A DNA stretch of 64,000 nucleotides, from the NCBI GenBank assembly GCA_902729315.2, contig LR746270.1, positions 3,620,501 through 3,684,500 on the forward strand. The letters are read 5' to 3'. Below, piece by piece: positions 45,642 through 58,585 of this stretch. Under the pieces are notes generated by a model, which made no database searches, was not told the origin of the DNA, and was given only the letters and a program-made list of their open reading frames with translations. A program made the position numbers and the translations under genes. Each line of letters starts with the position of its first letter. Position 1 is the stretch's first letter. The DNA is from Spirodela intermedia (Eukaryota > Streptophyta > Magnoliopsida > Alismatales > Araceae).

Positions 45642-48600
45642 AACTCTCTGCTCTTCTAACTTCTGCTGGCATCAACATAGCCCTTTGTGTGGTGCTTCTA
45701 TTGCTGTATTCTGTTCTGAGAAGGCAACCAGGAAATGTCAATGTCTACTTTGGACGGAGACTTGCTGAAGAGCACCGCAGACGTCAGGATTCATCCGCTC
45801 TAGATAGACTAGTTCCGTCTCCCAGTTGGATTTTGAAGGCTTGGGAATATACGGAATCAGATATCTTGTCAATTGCTGGTTTGGATGCCGTGGTGTTCCT
45901 CAGGATAGTTGTGTTCAGGTGATTCTTCGAAAGCCATGTTCCATACTGTTACCTGGATACTGCATATCTCGTTTCCCTAGTTGAAATATGATTTGAATAT
46001 GACTGTTGCTCATCATATTTGGCATAAGTGTACATCTGTTATCTTTGCCATTAATATTTTGGGCATTTTGGGCATTTTGGGCATGATTATTCATTGGCTA
46101 CTTTTTTCATTTAAACATTACGACTTCTCTAATACTGTAATGATATATTGCGTTATTATTTATTTATTAGCTTTGCTATTGGAATTTTGGTTCCATAGTG
46201 CACTTTTAGCATTGCGGTTTTGGGCATAGCTTTTATAACATTGTAACATTCGTCTAGACACCTGCATGTGGGGTCCACTCCGATCATTTTGCATTCAGAA
46301 ATCGAGTATTTGATTTAGCCTTAGCTAGTTAGTTTTGACATAATACTTCATTTTCGCCTAAAATCTGTCCAATGTTATTATGACTTACTTGGCATTGTCT
46401 TTGTACACAGTATTAGAATCTTCTCAATAGCAGCTGCCATATGCATATTTGGAGTGCTTCCACTAAATTATTTTGGCCAGGAGATGCGTCATCGGAATAT
46501 ACCTTCAGAGTCTCTGGATGTATTCACCATTGCAAATGTAATGCAAGGCTCTAAATGGTATGCATGAGAAAGATCATTGCTCTTTTGTAATGGGACTTTC
46601 TTATTGATACTTTGTCTACTTGTGTGTGTGCGTGTGCGTGCGGACATGCCATTTCAAGCTAATTTTCCTGTGGATCACTAATGAAAGAAATACTGCATCA
46701 GTGTATACCCTAAAGTGAAAGCTACCATAAGGTAGATTCATATCAGTCGAGATAGAATATTAAGTCTGATGAACAAATAATCATCTGGGAGGAGGTTACA
46801 CTACGGTAAAAAATCATGCACATACCAAGCACATGCATTGTATTGTTTGAAACTCAAATTCATATCATTTTATAATTGTATTCATTGTGACAATATTTAA
46901 ACACGTCTATTTAAGTAGCCAAACAATTATCTTCCTTGTTTATGCATGACTATATTACTTGGATATGTTTTCCTGCTGAGCATGATAGAGCAACACTATG
47001 GATAGTATCAGTAGACAATCATTAACGCATAATACAATGCTTTACGTGTGTATGATAATTGTTGTTAATGTATCAGATACCTAAATACGATATTTAGTAA
47101 TTAGTATATTTTTTTGCAAATGTTTGAATTTCAATATGTTTTTTATTGGATTTGGAACTCTTATGATGCTTAAAATCTTCAATTTGGATACCTTTATGCT
47201 GATCACTTCCTAATGAACTTCTGGGGTCAAACTAGATGGAATTGATTACATGTTGGGGAATTACCCTGTTCTGTATGCATTTTTCCCTTAAAGAGGCTAA
47301 AACTTAATTCCTTCACGCCAATCGATCTAAAAATTAGGGAAAAAAGATTTAACCTATTTCTTCTTAGTGGACATATCATTCACTGTTCTAGCACTTTACA
47401 TCATCCGTGATTATTAAAAAATTATGTCATGTCATAATTTTTTTTATTTATAATCATCCGTGATAGCTTCACTAACCAATATTCTATGTTAATTTCGTGT
47501 TGCAGGCTCTGGGTACACTGTCTAGCACTTTACATCATCTCTGTTTCAGCTTGTATCCTCCTTTACTTTGTGAGCTTTTTTCAACATGTGACACCTTTTC
47601 AATTTGTAATTACTTTTCTACTTTGTTGGGTGTGTTTCAAAATTCTCATGATCTCCTCCTCGGATAAACTAGGAATACAAGACCATTGCAAAACTGCGAT
47701 TAGCTTACATTACTGGATCTGCCCCCAATCCCAGTCACTTCTCAGTTCTTGTGCGTGCTATTCCTAGTTCTACAGGAGAACCATTCAGTGACTCTGTCAG
47801 AAGTTTCTTCACAAAATATCATTCACTGGATTACTTATCACATCAGATGATTTATCGAACTGGCAAAGTTCAGAAACTTCTTGTGAGTAAATTACACCAT
47901 CTATGCTAAGTGAAATTTATTTTTATCCTCATGAACTTTTAGAAACTAACAATGGTTCATTGTCTGTTGCAGAATAATGCAGAGGCAGTCTACAAAAAAG
48001 TTGTAAACATGAAGGATATTACCATTCAAAAGGGTTGCGTACCACATAGGCTTAGATGTGGCCTTTGTGGAGGGCCATCTGGTTCATTCCAGCTATACCA
48101 CAATGAATTGGATCTTGAAATGAAGAACTCTAGCCTTAACGATATCGACCCATGCATTAAAGAAAAGGTTAACTTCGCTAAGGACATTGAGCTTCCAATT
48201 CATGACCGAAATTTTTTAGTGCATGCATATATACTGTCTTATATTATTTTTACTGATTCACTTGTTAATGCATTTATGATTTGTGCAAATGAAACAGTCA
48301 ACTATTTCGCAGACAACTTATTTTTATGTCCATTAGACGACTATGAACTAAGTTTGTTCTATATGCTAACTGTGGAGGCATTTCCTTTTTCTATGGAGTG
48401 TTATTCCATTTTTCTATGTGGCATGCCTCAGAGTACCTTTAGTTGATTTCCAACTACGCTCTGATAGCTGATGATTATTTTCATGCATCTCCATTTAGCA
48501 ATCACTCAATGTGGTTGTATTATATCTGGAATTATTTTCTTTAAGGATGCTCTCCATTTTTTTGCATTTTATCTGATTGACTTGTTGATCTGGATCTCCA

Positions 48601-50072
48601 CATATTTGTTCCCTGTGTCACAACCATAGTCCACACTTGTCTGTTACTCTATTCATTTGAAAACCAGAAACTGCTTTTTTAGTTCCATCTTTCATTTTAT
48701 TCAATTTTTCTTTGCTAAGAACGCCTTTTAGTTTTCAGAGAGCTAATTTTGAATCTTTTTACCAGGAGTGTGCTGCGGCATTTGTGTTTTTTAGAACTCG
48801 ATATGCTGCCATCGTTGCCTCCAAAGTTCTTCAGACATCAAATCCAATGATATGGGTTACTGACCTCGCTCCTGAGCCAGTTGATGTCTATTGGTCAAAC
48901 CTTTGGCTTCCATATAGACAGCTATGGATACGTCGAATAGCAACTCTATTGGCTGCGATTGTATTCATGTTCCTATTTCTTATCCCCGTGGCATTTGTGC
49001 AAGGACTGTCTCAGTTGGAACAGTTGCAAAAGATGTTGCCTTTTCTGAAAGGTATATTAAAGAAGTAAGTTCCTTGTGTACCCACTCAGAAAAACTTTAT
49101 GATATTTCTGTCCCTTATTATTTGAAAGTTTCAACGTATTTCAAAGCTCCGTGACGTCAATTTTCCTCCCTCATTGGTACTAGTGAAACTTTCAAAGATT
49201 CGTGTGGTTTTTTTCTAAACGCTCACGAGTTAGCTTTTTATGGGCGGAATGCATGAGTAATGTAAGCCAACTAAAATTGCCCGCATTAGCCACGTGTCAT
49301 CAATAATATTGCTCCATCATCATGCTCTCTACTCCCGAGTAAGGTTGCTCTCATCCATGTGCTCCAGTTCTGAAGTTCTTCATCCTTTCATGTGTCTGGG
49401 GTTCTGCCAATTTTTATGCCTAGCAACTGGGACTTCTTCAGTTTTTTATTTTATTTATTTTCTTAATGCGATGATCAACCTACATGGGACACCTTCTTAT
49501 ACTAATATTCACCGTTTTTTAGGACCCCCGTAAGCCAGCTGATAACTGGGTATCTGCCAAGTGTCATCCTGATGCTATTCCTATATTTAGTTCCTCCGAC
49601 TATGATGTTCTTTTCGGCGATTGAAGGACCCATCTCTCGCAGCGGCAGAAAAACAAGCGCATGCTGCAAAGTTCTGTACTTCACAATCTGGAACGTATTT
49701 TTTGTCAATGTTCTGTCCGGTTCCGTCATCAGCCAAGTAAACACAATCTCTAGTCCGAAGACCATCCCAATGCAGCTTGCAAAAGCTGTACCGAGGCAGG
49801 TGAGCATCATTTGTATAAACTTGGATCTTGCTGGGCGTTGACTCCTCGCTGTTTTTTCATCTGAAACTTACCAGATTCTTTATTATAATCATTTACCGAG
49901 GCTTGTGGGTGTTTACTCCATGCAGGCGACTTTTACTATTATTATTATTATAAAAACTTGGATCTTGTGGGGCGTTGACTCTCCGCTGTTTTTCATCTGA
50001 AACATACCAGATTCTTTACTTTCTAAATTCCTTTTTTAATCTATGATTTATTTTTTTTACTCTGATGAGATG

Positions 50073-50105
<33 letters not shown>

Positions 50106-51383
50106 GACCGAGGCTTGTGAGTGTTTGACCTTGTTTACTCCATGCAGGCGACTTTTTTTATCACGTATGTTTTGACATCGGGCTGGGCGAGCTTATCCTC
50201 GGAAGTCATGCAGCTGTTCCCTCTCATCTACTCCCTAGTGAGGAGACACGTGTTTAGATGCAAGAGCGACGACCCAGACGGCGTCCTATCCTTTCCGTAT
50301 CACACCGAAGTCCCCAAGCTCTTGCTGTTCGGGCTGCTTGGCTTGACATGCTCCATATTGGCTCCTCTCATTATCCCTTTCTTGCTCGTCTATTTCTGTC
50401 TCGGCTTCGTCGTCTACAGAAACCAGGTTTGCCCTCTTCTCCTCTCTTCTTTCTTCTTCATATTCTTCCTTGCCAACCATTAGAATCATTTTTTTCGTAG
50501 AAAATGCACCTGAAAATATACTAAAAAATACGATCTTAGATGATATGCGGCTTCTTACGAACTCAATATTAATTATCTTTAAGTCCGTTTTGGTTGAAGA
50601 TGCGTATAAAAAAAATACTTTTTGATATGAAAAATATTTCTGGTGTCAAGAATCTAGACAGTTTCTAGTTTATTTTTTCACTCATGTCCATGAAGGCCTA
50701 CGAACACTTAGATGTTTATATGCACCTAATATTGCTTCCTTTCTATAAATAAAAAAAAAGAAATTAAGTTGAAGATGCATCATATCTAAAAAGAAATAAA
50801 TTATTTTTTTGATTTGAAAAATGTGGGGCAGATTCTGAACGTGTACTGCTCGAAATACGAGACGGGGGGGAAGATGTGGCCGATCGTGCACAACACGACG
50901 GTGTTCTCGCTGGTGCTGGCACAGATCATCGCCCTGGGGGTGTTCGGGCTGAAGGACTCCCCCATCGCCTCGGGCTTCACCATCCCCCTCGTCATCCTCA
51001 CCCTCCTCTTCAATGAGTACTGCCGCCAGCGCTTCGCCCCCGTCTTCGACAGCCTTTCCGCCCAGGTAAATGACTAGTCATTTCCCACCCTCATTCATTC
51101 ATTTTTCTTTTTCCGCCTTTTTTTCCGTTTTTTCGTTTTTTTCTTTTTTCGGTGTCGATGGGCCGGGAAAGAGAGAGAGAGAGAAATGGACCTGTTTTTT
51201 CTTAGTTAGTCTTGGTTCTGAGGCCCAAATGAGGGAAATATCAGCCCAGTCCGGGGTCAGCGCCTGCTGAGCCCATCCCAAGTCCGAGTTGTTTTTGGAA
51301 AGGCCCCTGACCTTTGAAAAGCTGGCCCAGACTCTTACCCGAACAGCCTATTTGCCCTCTATTTTGAGACTGAACAGGGAGGG

Positions 51384-51428
<45 letters not shown>

Positions 51429-52031
51429 GGGCTGCCATGTGGGCCTCTTTTTTCCTTTATGGGCTTGATTGGAGGCCCAGTTGTGGAACAAATCGGGCCG
51501 GGCCGGGATCGGGGCCTGTCTCACATTGCACCCTAATTGCACACCAACGAGGTCATATCCATGTTTCCCTCGTTTTTCTTCTTAAAGATTCAAAAACCCT
51601 ATTGGAATCCATAGGAGGCAGAAACGGTCTTACGGGCTATTAATTGCAGTAGTCGTAGTAGTATTTCATGGCCAATCTGGGGGCTGATCCAGTGACTGGC
51701 GGCGCAGGATGTGATAGAGATGGACCGGCATGATGAAGAGAACGGGCGGATGGAGGAAATCCACGAGCAATTGCAGTCGGCGTACTGCCAGTTCCCCCTC
51801 AGAATGGCCAGCATATGCGACCACGAAGGAGACGAGAGCTCCAAGAATGGCGGCCCCGGAGAGAGCAGCTCCCCCACCGCCCTGGAGATAACCAAATCTC
51901 AACCCGCCGCAGCCACCGCCGCCGCCGCCGCCAACCCCACCGTCAGAAGATTCTCCATCTCGAGACTCCATCGGGCGGTGGCCTCCCTGTCTACGCTTAT
52001 AGCCATTCAGAACAGGAATGCTCTGAGATAG
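45638..52031 (+). CDS. RXW8: OSCA/CSC1-like mechanosensitive cation channel, RXW8-type
   Basis: Hyperosmolality- and tension-gated Ca2+-permeable channel family, homodimeric in membranes. Ten exons: 45638-45918, 46411-46557, 47506-47569, 47673-47882, 47973-48167, 48766-49064, 49523-49799, 50148-50426, 50832-51065 and 51708-52031. They join in frame to 769 aa, the usual length. N-terminal helix at 5-26 (LLTSAGINIALCVVLLLLYSVL), then YFGRRL; helices around VVFLRIVVFSIRIFSIAA and LWVHCLALYIISVSACILL; a cytosolic loop with CGLCGGP; then AAFVFFRTRYAA, WVTDLAPEP and the pore region (TGYLPSVILMLFLY, SAIEGPISRSGRK, YFTIWNVFFVN, TSGWASL, FPYHTEVPKLLLFGLLG, IVHNTTVFSL). The C-terminus is polar with an Ala run. 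Wording is closest to Arabidopsis RXW8, from memory. Exon 9 is distinctly GC-rich. Confidence 0.95.
49810..50150 (+). repeat. Tandem duplication of the OSCA intron 7/exon 8 junction
   Basis: CTTGGATCTTG, GGGCGTTGACTC, TTTTTCATCTGAAAC and CCAGATTCTTTA occur twice (about 49822 and 49958). The exon 8 acceptor CCATGCAG|GCGACTTTT also occurs twice, ending at 49926 and 50147. An ATT microsatellite lies at about 50070-50104. Confidence 0.85.
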
Positions 52032-52202
52032 TGGTATAAATTTTTCTAGAAGAATAACTACATCGTTGTATATTAAAATATATTTATATACGTTTCAAGA
52101 GAGAGAGAGAGAGAGAGAGAGTTGAGTTTTATAGGATGTGAGTTAATTGCTCCCCTGGCCATTGTATTGTCTCTGGCATTTTTGTATGGTTTCGCCCTCT
52201 CT

Positions 52203-52246
<44 letters not shown>

Positions 52247-52405
52247 ATGTGAGGCTCACAGTAGAATCACGTAGGAGGGAAGAGGAATAGAGCAGATGCT
52301 TTATTCTACGAGTTGTTCTTAACAAAAAGGCTTCTCGGGCAATCTGAGAAGAAGGCTTGAGAGAGAGAGAGAAAGGGGGGGCGAGGGAGAGGGAGAGGGA
52401 GAGAG
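52032..52405. other. Convergent 3' region between OSCA and BCAT
   Basis: 374 bp between two facing stop codons. It contains a GA tract (about 52097-52120), a CT tract (about 52207-52242) and a second GA-rich stretch (52359-52404). It probably holds both 3' UTRs. Confidence 0.7.
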
Positions 52406-55400
52406 CTAGTCGAGGCTGAGGGTCCAACCGAGGTTGTCGTCGGCGAGGCCCATCTGGAGCCTCGTGAGGGCGGAGTAGAGCTGTTGAGAGACCTTTCCGA
52501 TGCCGTTGTTCTTGTACTCCACCCTGCGTCAGTCGGGGGAAAGCAGCTTAGTCCACCTAATGATAACTCTCCAGAGAGTGACGGTCTCCATGTAGAGAGA
52601 GAGAGAGAGAGAGATAGAGAGCAAGGGCAGACAACGATTGGCACCCACAACCAGATTCGAGAGAGGGCAGAGAGACCGTAGATCTAGATAGAAACAGAAC
52701 TAGAGAGAGAGAGAGAGAGAAGAGTAGAGCAGAGCGGCGGCCGATAGTCGGCACCCGCAACCCGACTTGAAAGAGGCAGAGAGCAGCAGAAGGGCAGCCA
52801 ACAGTTATCGAGAGAGAGAGCAATTAGGGGGATCCAACAGTCGGTATCGAGATTCATAGCACAAAGCATTGCAGACAGACGAAGGTACCTCTTGCCAAGA
52901 TACGTGATGCTTCCCACGGGGGAAACAACGACGGCCGTCCCAGTGCAGAAAACCTCATCCGCGTCGAGCAGCTCCTCCACAGACACCAGCCGCTCCTCAA
53001 CCTGCAACCCTCCCCATCGTCTTCTTTAGAGAAAGCCCAGCGAACTTTAAACTACTCAAAGGCCGTTCCAAGAGAACAAGGACAGCGGTAGCTGGAGACA
53101 TCACGCAGAGAGAGAGAGAGAGAGACCAGTGACAACCACAAGAAAGAGAACAGATACTGGTTACAACTCTACTACGAGGGCAGGGAGGGGGGGCGGGTCA
53201 ACGCAGTTTGAAAGTAGCTCTAGCTACAAGGCTGGCCATGGGATCGACCTGGCTCAGTCGATTTTTCGTGGCTTGGACCAGATAGAAACAGACCCGGCCC
53301 CAAGAGCCATACAAACAAATACGCCACAGAAAGATTCAAATCAGTATAACTAACGATATAATATCCTTTTTAAGGAAGAACTACCACAGAAAGTCGCCGT
53401 TTTATGTGGTAATATTTCGGGGATTAAATAGCTACCTGAAATCCTTGCAGACGAGCAACATCAATTATACTCTTCCGGGTGATTCCTGGTAAAATCGTCC
53501 CCTTGATTGCTGGCGTTAAAATGGTATTTCCCTGCAGGGATGTTGCCAAAGATGGACAACAGATTGTTCATACTGAGCTTGAGAAGGCGAATGAGCTCAA
53601 CGTGAAAGCCAAATGCGATTAAATGGAGATGACCCGGTAAAGCTATTTTCAATCCAAAGATATTACGTACCTTCACAACGAAGATGTTACAGGATGAAAC
53701 CTCCTCCAAGTACTTTTTATTGACGGAATCAAGGTAGAGGACATCAGAGTAGCCTTTGGCCTTGGCTTCAGCCTGAGCCTTGAGGACCTACACAAAAAAA
53801 AAAAAAAAAAACATCAGAAACTCCTAGAATTAAAAAAAAATAAATACTGAGCAAATTTTCCATATGTAATTCGTGCCGCATGAGCATTATCTGTTTTCTA
53901 TTATCTCCATCGTGGGTTACATACATTTCGGGAATTACGCATAAATTTTCAACAGAAAAATATAAATTGAGACAGGATAATATCAGCAACTATAGTAACT
54001 AAGGCTTACTTAAAATTTATCAAAAAAAAGTAACGGTCGATATAAAGCGAGAAGCTATGAAATTTACTCGTACGCATCATGCAGGTAAAGAGAAACAAGT
54101 AGTTGAATCTCTGAAATAATAATGTGGCCGGTGTAAGTGCACTATGCGAAATATACTCTAAATATTAATCTACTGATGCCGATTCCATCAAATTCATGGC
54201 TAGTCAAAGATAGTTCGAGTAGCAGACTTGATAGATGGCACAAAATCTCTTTTCCTCGCAGCTCATTTAGAATAAAGCGCAATAAATTAAGACAAACAAA
54301 ATGGAGATGAGCATGATATTGCGACCACATGTGACAGGATGAGTGCTTAGAAACACTATAACTGGTTTGCAATCTCCAAATGGTCTATCTCTGCAGGTCA
54401 TACACTTTTGAAGCAAAATATAAGGTATCGCATCACAACAGCTATTTCCTAAAGAAAACATTGTTTTAGTCTTGGCCGCAGTACTCTATCACAAGGCTAT
54501 TACCGAGGCGTAATTCCCGATTGTCTTCACACATCCGGTCCCACCAGGTGTTGCACGGTGATATTCAGTCGCCACAACTAAGTTTATCGGTGCCAGACCC
54601 TCCTGTTACCGATTAGATTCATAGATTAGTTGAATTGAGCAGTTGAAATGGGATGAAGCAAAACTAAATAGCAAGCACAAAAGCCAGTAAAGAAGGAAAT
54701 GTTTAAAATACGAAGAATGAAAGCTAACAATGGGAATGTGTTTCATGTCAATTTATGGCGGGCTACGAAATATCATGATTTAGCGATTTTAACATAAAAA
54801 ACGTTCCATGCAATAGTAGGCAAGAACACTCTTTTAATCACCGCACAATAGACTATTTCATTCACACCAGTTTTCGTGTGAGGTGCTTTGCACCACTATA
54901 AACATAAAAATAAGTAGTCCACAATTGAGCCAACTACTGAACTAATCTGCAATTCTTTGATTCATTTATTTTCTGCACTAGTACCAACTGAGATTATTCC
55001 TTCTTCGACCTTCTAATGCTGAGCAGAATGATTAACTACTCAATCCTATCTGATATAAATAACCCATCAAAAGAGATAACAATATGGCAAAAGAGATGAC
55101 GACAGATTTCTAATCAATTTAAAGTGCTATGCAGTATCCATGACTCGAATAAAATTGACAATGCATGGATGAAGAGAGATGTTGCTTTAAACCGAATTTA
55201 AAAAGATAATGGAACAGAAGACAGGATCAGCAACCCACCTTGAAATAGTTACCAACCGGAGAAACATAAATTAGAAATGTGTATTCGGGGGCAGGTGCAA
55301 GACCAAGAACAGGTCCACTTCCCATGAGCAGTGGTCTGATGTATAAAGATCCTTTACCAGCAGGGGGCACCTAAATCAATAGCATGCAATCACATAAAGA

Positions 55401-57202
55401 ACACTCTAAGAACAACAGAAGTAAACACCTGTGAACGATAAACTACCCAGCGTTTATTTGCCAAAACAGTCAGCTTCACAGCCTCCACAAACTGATCAAC
55501 CGTTGGCGAAGGCATGCATAGACGCTCTGCACCCATTATCATCCGTTTAGCGTTTTCGTCGGGGCGAAATAGCAAGATGGAACCATCCTCCTTCCGGTAT
55601 GCCTTTAATCCCTCGAATAGACCCTAGAGATAAAAATAAATAAATGGAAAGAGCCCTGGAGCAACTGCCAAAGGTAAATAAATCAAAATATACACTTAAA
55701 TCACATATCGTGTTCATCTTGTCTACAGTTGATCACCCCTCCCTTTGACTGTCCCCCAGTTCCTTGACTAGACATGATGTTCCCTTTATTAGCCAAGAAT
55801 AGTAGATCATTCAGATTGAAAGAGACGCATGATTATAGACTGTTGTTTACAGATGAGAACACAGGACATGTTAAAGGAAAGTTGCAGGGGTTTTCAGAAA
55901 TTTTCATTTAGCAAGGAAAAGGGTAAGCAAAATGTCAGTTACTGTGCGTTAAACAACATAAAAGGAAAAACAAACTGAAAGTTCAGGTAGAATTTTTCAC
56001 GAGCATTATCCAAGATTGGATGCATAGAAGTATCGAATATAAGCACTGACCTGCCCATAATTTAGGACTCCAGATGAAGGACTCAACTTTATGTCTCCGA
56101 ATGGATCCAATTTACCCTTGCTAAAGATCCCATCTCCAGCACATTTCGAAATATACATATAATCAGTTGGTACCAGTCCGAAACCAAGGTTATCCCAATT
56201 GACATCAGCTAGCTCGGAAGCTTCCCTGTTATATTTAATGAAAGGAAAATCAACTTAAATAACATATAAATGGAGGAACCATAAGCATGGAACAATCTTA
56301 AGGAAAAATAAACCTGAAAGTTGGAAATGTTTCAAAAAAACCAACCATTTTTGAATTTTTTTGAGATAAATGCTAAGTTTGAGGATCTCTCCAGTAAAGC
56401 GTACCTGAATGAACTGACTCCAGTAGCTTCACATCGGATGCTTGAGGCTACTCCGGCAATGGAAGTCACCAGGGGAGATTGACGTGGAAACTGCAAAGGC
56501 ATGCAATCATGAAATTATTCGTTCAACTTAAACCATTAGCAGACTATTTTAGCTAGGAACTGACGCTCAAAAAAAAAATAGCGAAATAGATCAAAATAGG
56601 AACGAAAAAATATTGCGTCCGTATTCAGAGACAATAGGACGAACATCAGTTACTCAGTTGTACTGAAAAAACTCTGCAAATGTCTATGCATCAGGCAGTT
56701 TCGATATCCAATGGGAAGCAATCGACACGAGACTTGCCTAACAAGTCATTCCAAAATTTTCATTGACATCAAGATGTTGTGGCAAAGGCCAGCCAGCCCC
56801 TATGTTCTCGCCCATGAGTAGAAATCACTGGTTCTATACCAACCCTAAATATAGGTCCGACAAAATGACCAAAGGGAAAAGTTCCTCGTTAACCATCCTC
56901 CCACAGCTCAAAAAACATGAATAAAGCTCTCAGAAATCGCTATAACCGGATCCAAATAGGATTCCCCCAGAAGAAGCATCAGCAGCAGACCCCGATCTCT
57001 TAGAGACCACACAGGAACCTGGAACTGCATGATTACCCACACCATGCGCTATAGTGGGAAGAGAGAGAGAGAGAGAGACCTTGAGGAACGATGAGCCCTG
57101 CAGACAGGGCCTCCCTTGGGAAGAGGAGAAGTGAAGCGGAGACGAGATGAGGAGGTCTCTGTGGTTGGCTCGGAGACGAGAGCATGTCAAGCCGCACTCC
57201 AT
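52406..57202 (-). CDS. BCAT: Branched-chain amino-acid aminotransferase, plastid-type
   Basis: PLP fold-type IV enzyme that interconverts Leu/Ile/Val and their 2-oxo acids. Ten exons, read downward: 57202-57080, 56490-56405, 56225-56051, 55623-55447, 55370-55239, 54602-54504, 53787-53671, 53531-53436, 53001-52889 and 52523-52406 (411 aa, frame intact). The first ~70 residues are Ser/Arg-rich without acidic residues early on, consistent with a plastid transit peptide. Conserved blocks: [50 protein letters not shown], then the PLP lysine K257 in [30 protein letters not shown] and [14 protein letters not shown] chose ATG 57202; the upstream extension has no ATG in frame. Convergent with OSCA; the same strand as the helicase upstream. 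Confidence 0.95.
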
Positions 57203-57485
57203 GTGTCCTGCGCCCCCTTCTCTTCCTCCACCTCGTCCCACCGCCCTCCTCTCCCTCTCCGCCGCCGGCAGCACGAATGACAAGTTCTTCAAGAGAGAGA
57301 GAGACAGAGACAGACAGAGACCAGAGAGTTATATATAGAGAGAGAGACAGAGACAGAGAAATATAGAGAGAGAGATATATATATAGAGAGAGACAGAGAC
57401 AGAGAAATATAGAGAGAGAGAGGCAGAGAGGAAAATATATATATATATATGGATAGATAGATATAGAGAGAGAGAGAGAGAGAGT
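57040..57485 (-). repeat. GA/TA-rich microsatellite cluster at the BCAT 5' end
   Basis: 57062-57078 is a GA tract in intron 1 beside the exon 1 donor. 57294-57482 is an almost continuous GAGA, GACAGA and TATATA tract in which a block of about 40 bp (GAGAGACAGAGACAGAGAAATATAGAGAG-like) occurs at about 57343 and 57387. The second cluster is upstream of the BCAT start, in leader or promoter position. Confidence 0.85.
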
Positions 57486-58585
57486 ACAGATTATTGTCAC
57501 TTCACGGCGGATCCCTGCAGGGCCTCTCATATCTACCTAGGGCTTGACTCCCCACTTACACCCTATAGGGGCTCTAAACGGGCCACTTAAAACTCAGCCC
57601 GGCCCGAACTTATATTATCCCTGTCCGGGCCTGTTCGTGAGAATCTTAACGTCGACCCGTAGCCCTTTTAGACTTTTGGTTCCGGTCTAAAATCCCCCCA
57701 ACGGGCCGCATCTGGGCCATGTACGGCCGGGCCGTTGACCACGAACAAACCCGAAATGGTCTCACGGATTGACCAGTAGCAGGCCTGGTCCGGTCGAGCC
57801 CATTATGGCCGACTAGTGACAAAATGTGGGACCCACATTTTGGATTCTTCCTCATTGCTGACGCGGACAATCATCCCTTCCGTCGTAAAGACACCCTTTT
57901 TTTACTTCAAAATGACAGACCTGGAACTGTCAAGCCTAATGGGCCTTATAATTCAAGTTGTGCCGGCCCAAATAGGATAATCTCTCCGTTTTTGTGAAAT
58001 TTACCCCGTTTAAAAATAATTATAATTGTAACCTCGCTGCAGAGTAAAAAGATCATAAGATGAAGGGTGAAAAAAAATAGTATCCATAAAACAGGCTAAA
58101 AATGAACGAGGACCTTTGTTTAATTTGGGCCCATTTCGAGTTCATAGAAGCTTTGGAGTTTGCATATGAAGAATGTTAAAAAAATACGGGGATATATAAT
58201 ATAGTGAACAAATAAACGAGGACTTTTCTGAAAAATCAGATCCATCTGGAACTTAGTGAAATGTGGCATAAATTGAGGTGACATGGCCCATAAATTGGGT
58301 CATATTGAATAAAATTTGGGTGATTACGAAGAGGCAAGTTTACAGTATAACAAATTTAATGAAAATAAATGACTATTATGATATTTCATAATTCCCGTTT
58401 AAATTCAGACCCAGTAAAAAAAAATCCAACGTGAAATATTACATAAAATTGTTAATTTCTGTCAGGAAAGAATATAAATAATAGATTATGAATTACCCAC
58501 CAGACTTAATCAAAAACAATAATACGCCACACCAAAAAAATTTACAAGACTTCTTGCCCCCGTTTTCATGGTGGCTTCCTCTTGC
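57486..58585. other. Intergenic region between BCAT and the helicase
   Basis: The left half is GC-rich with GGCCCGGCC-type blocks; the right half is AT-rich. It should contain the BCAT promoter and the 3' UTR of the helicase. No gene seen. Confidence 0.6.

Noticed and set aside
51241-51542. Ser-Leu-rich frames in OSCA intron 9
   Set aside because: Produced by a GA microsatellite at 51389-51425 inside the intron.
57203-57292. N-terminal extension of BCAT beginning MKNLSF
   Set aside because: Its first codon is TTG, not ATG. The first in-frame ATG is at 57202 and gives a normal transit peptide.
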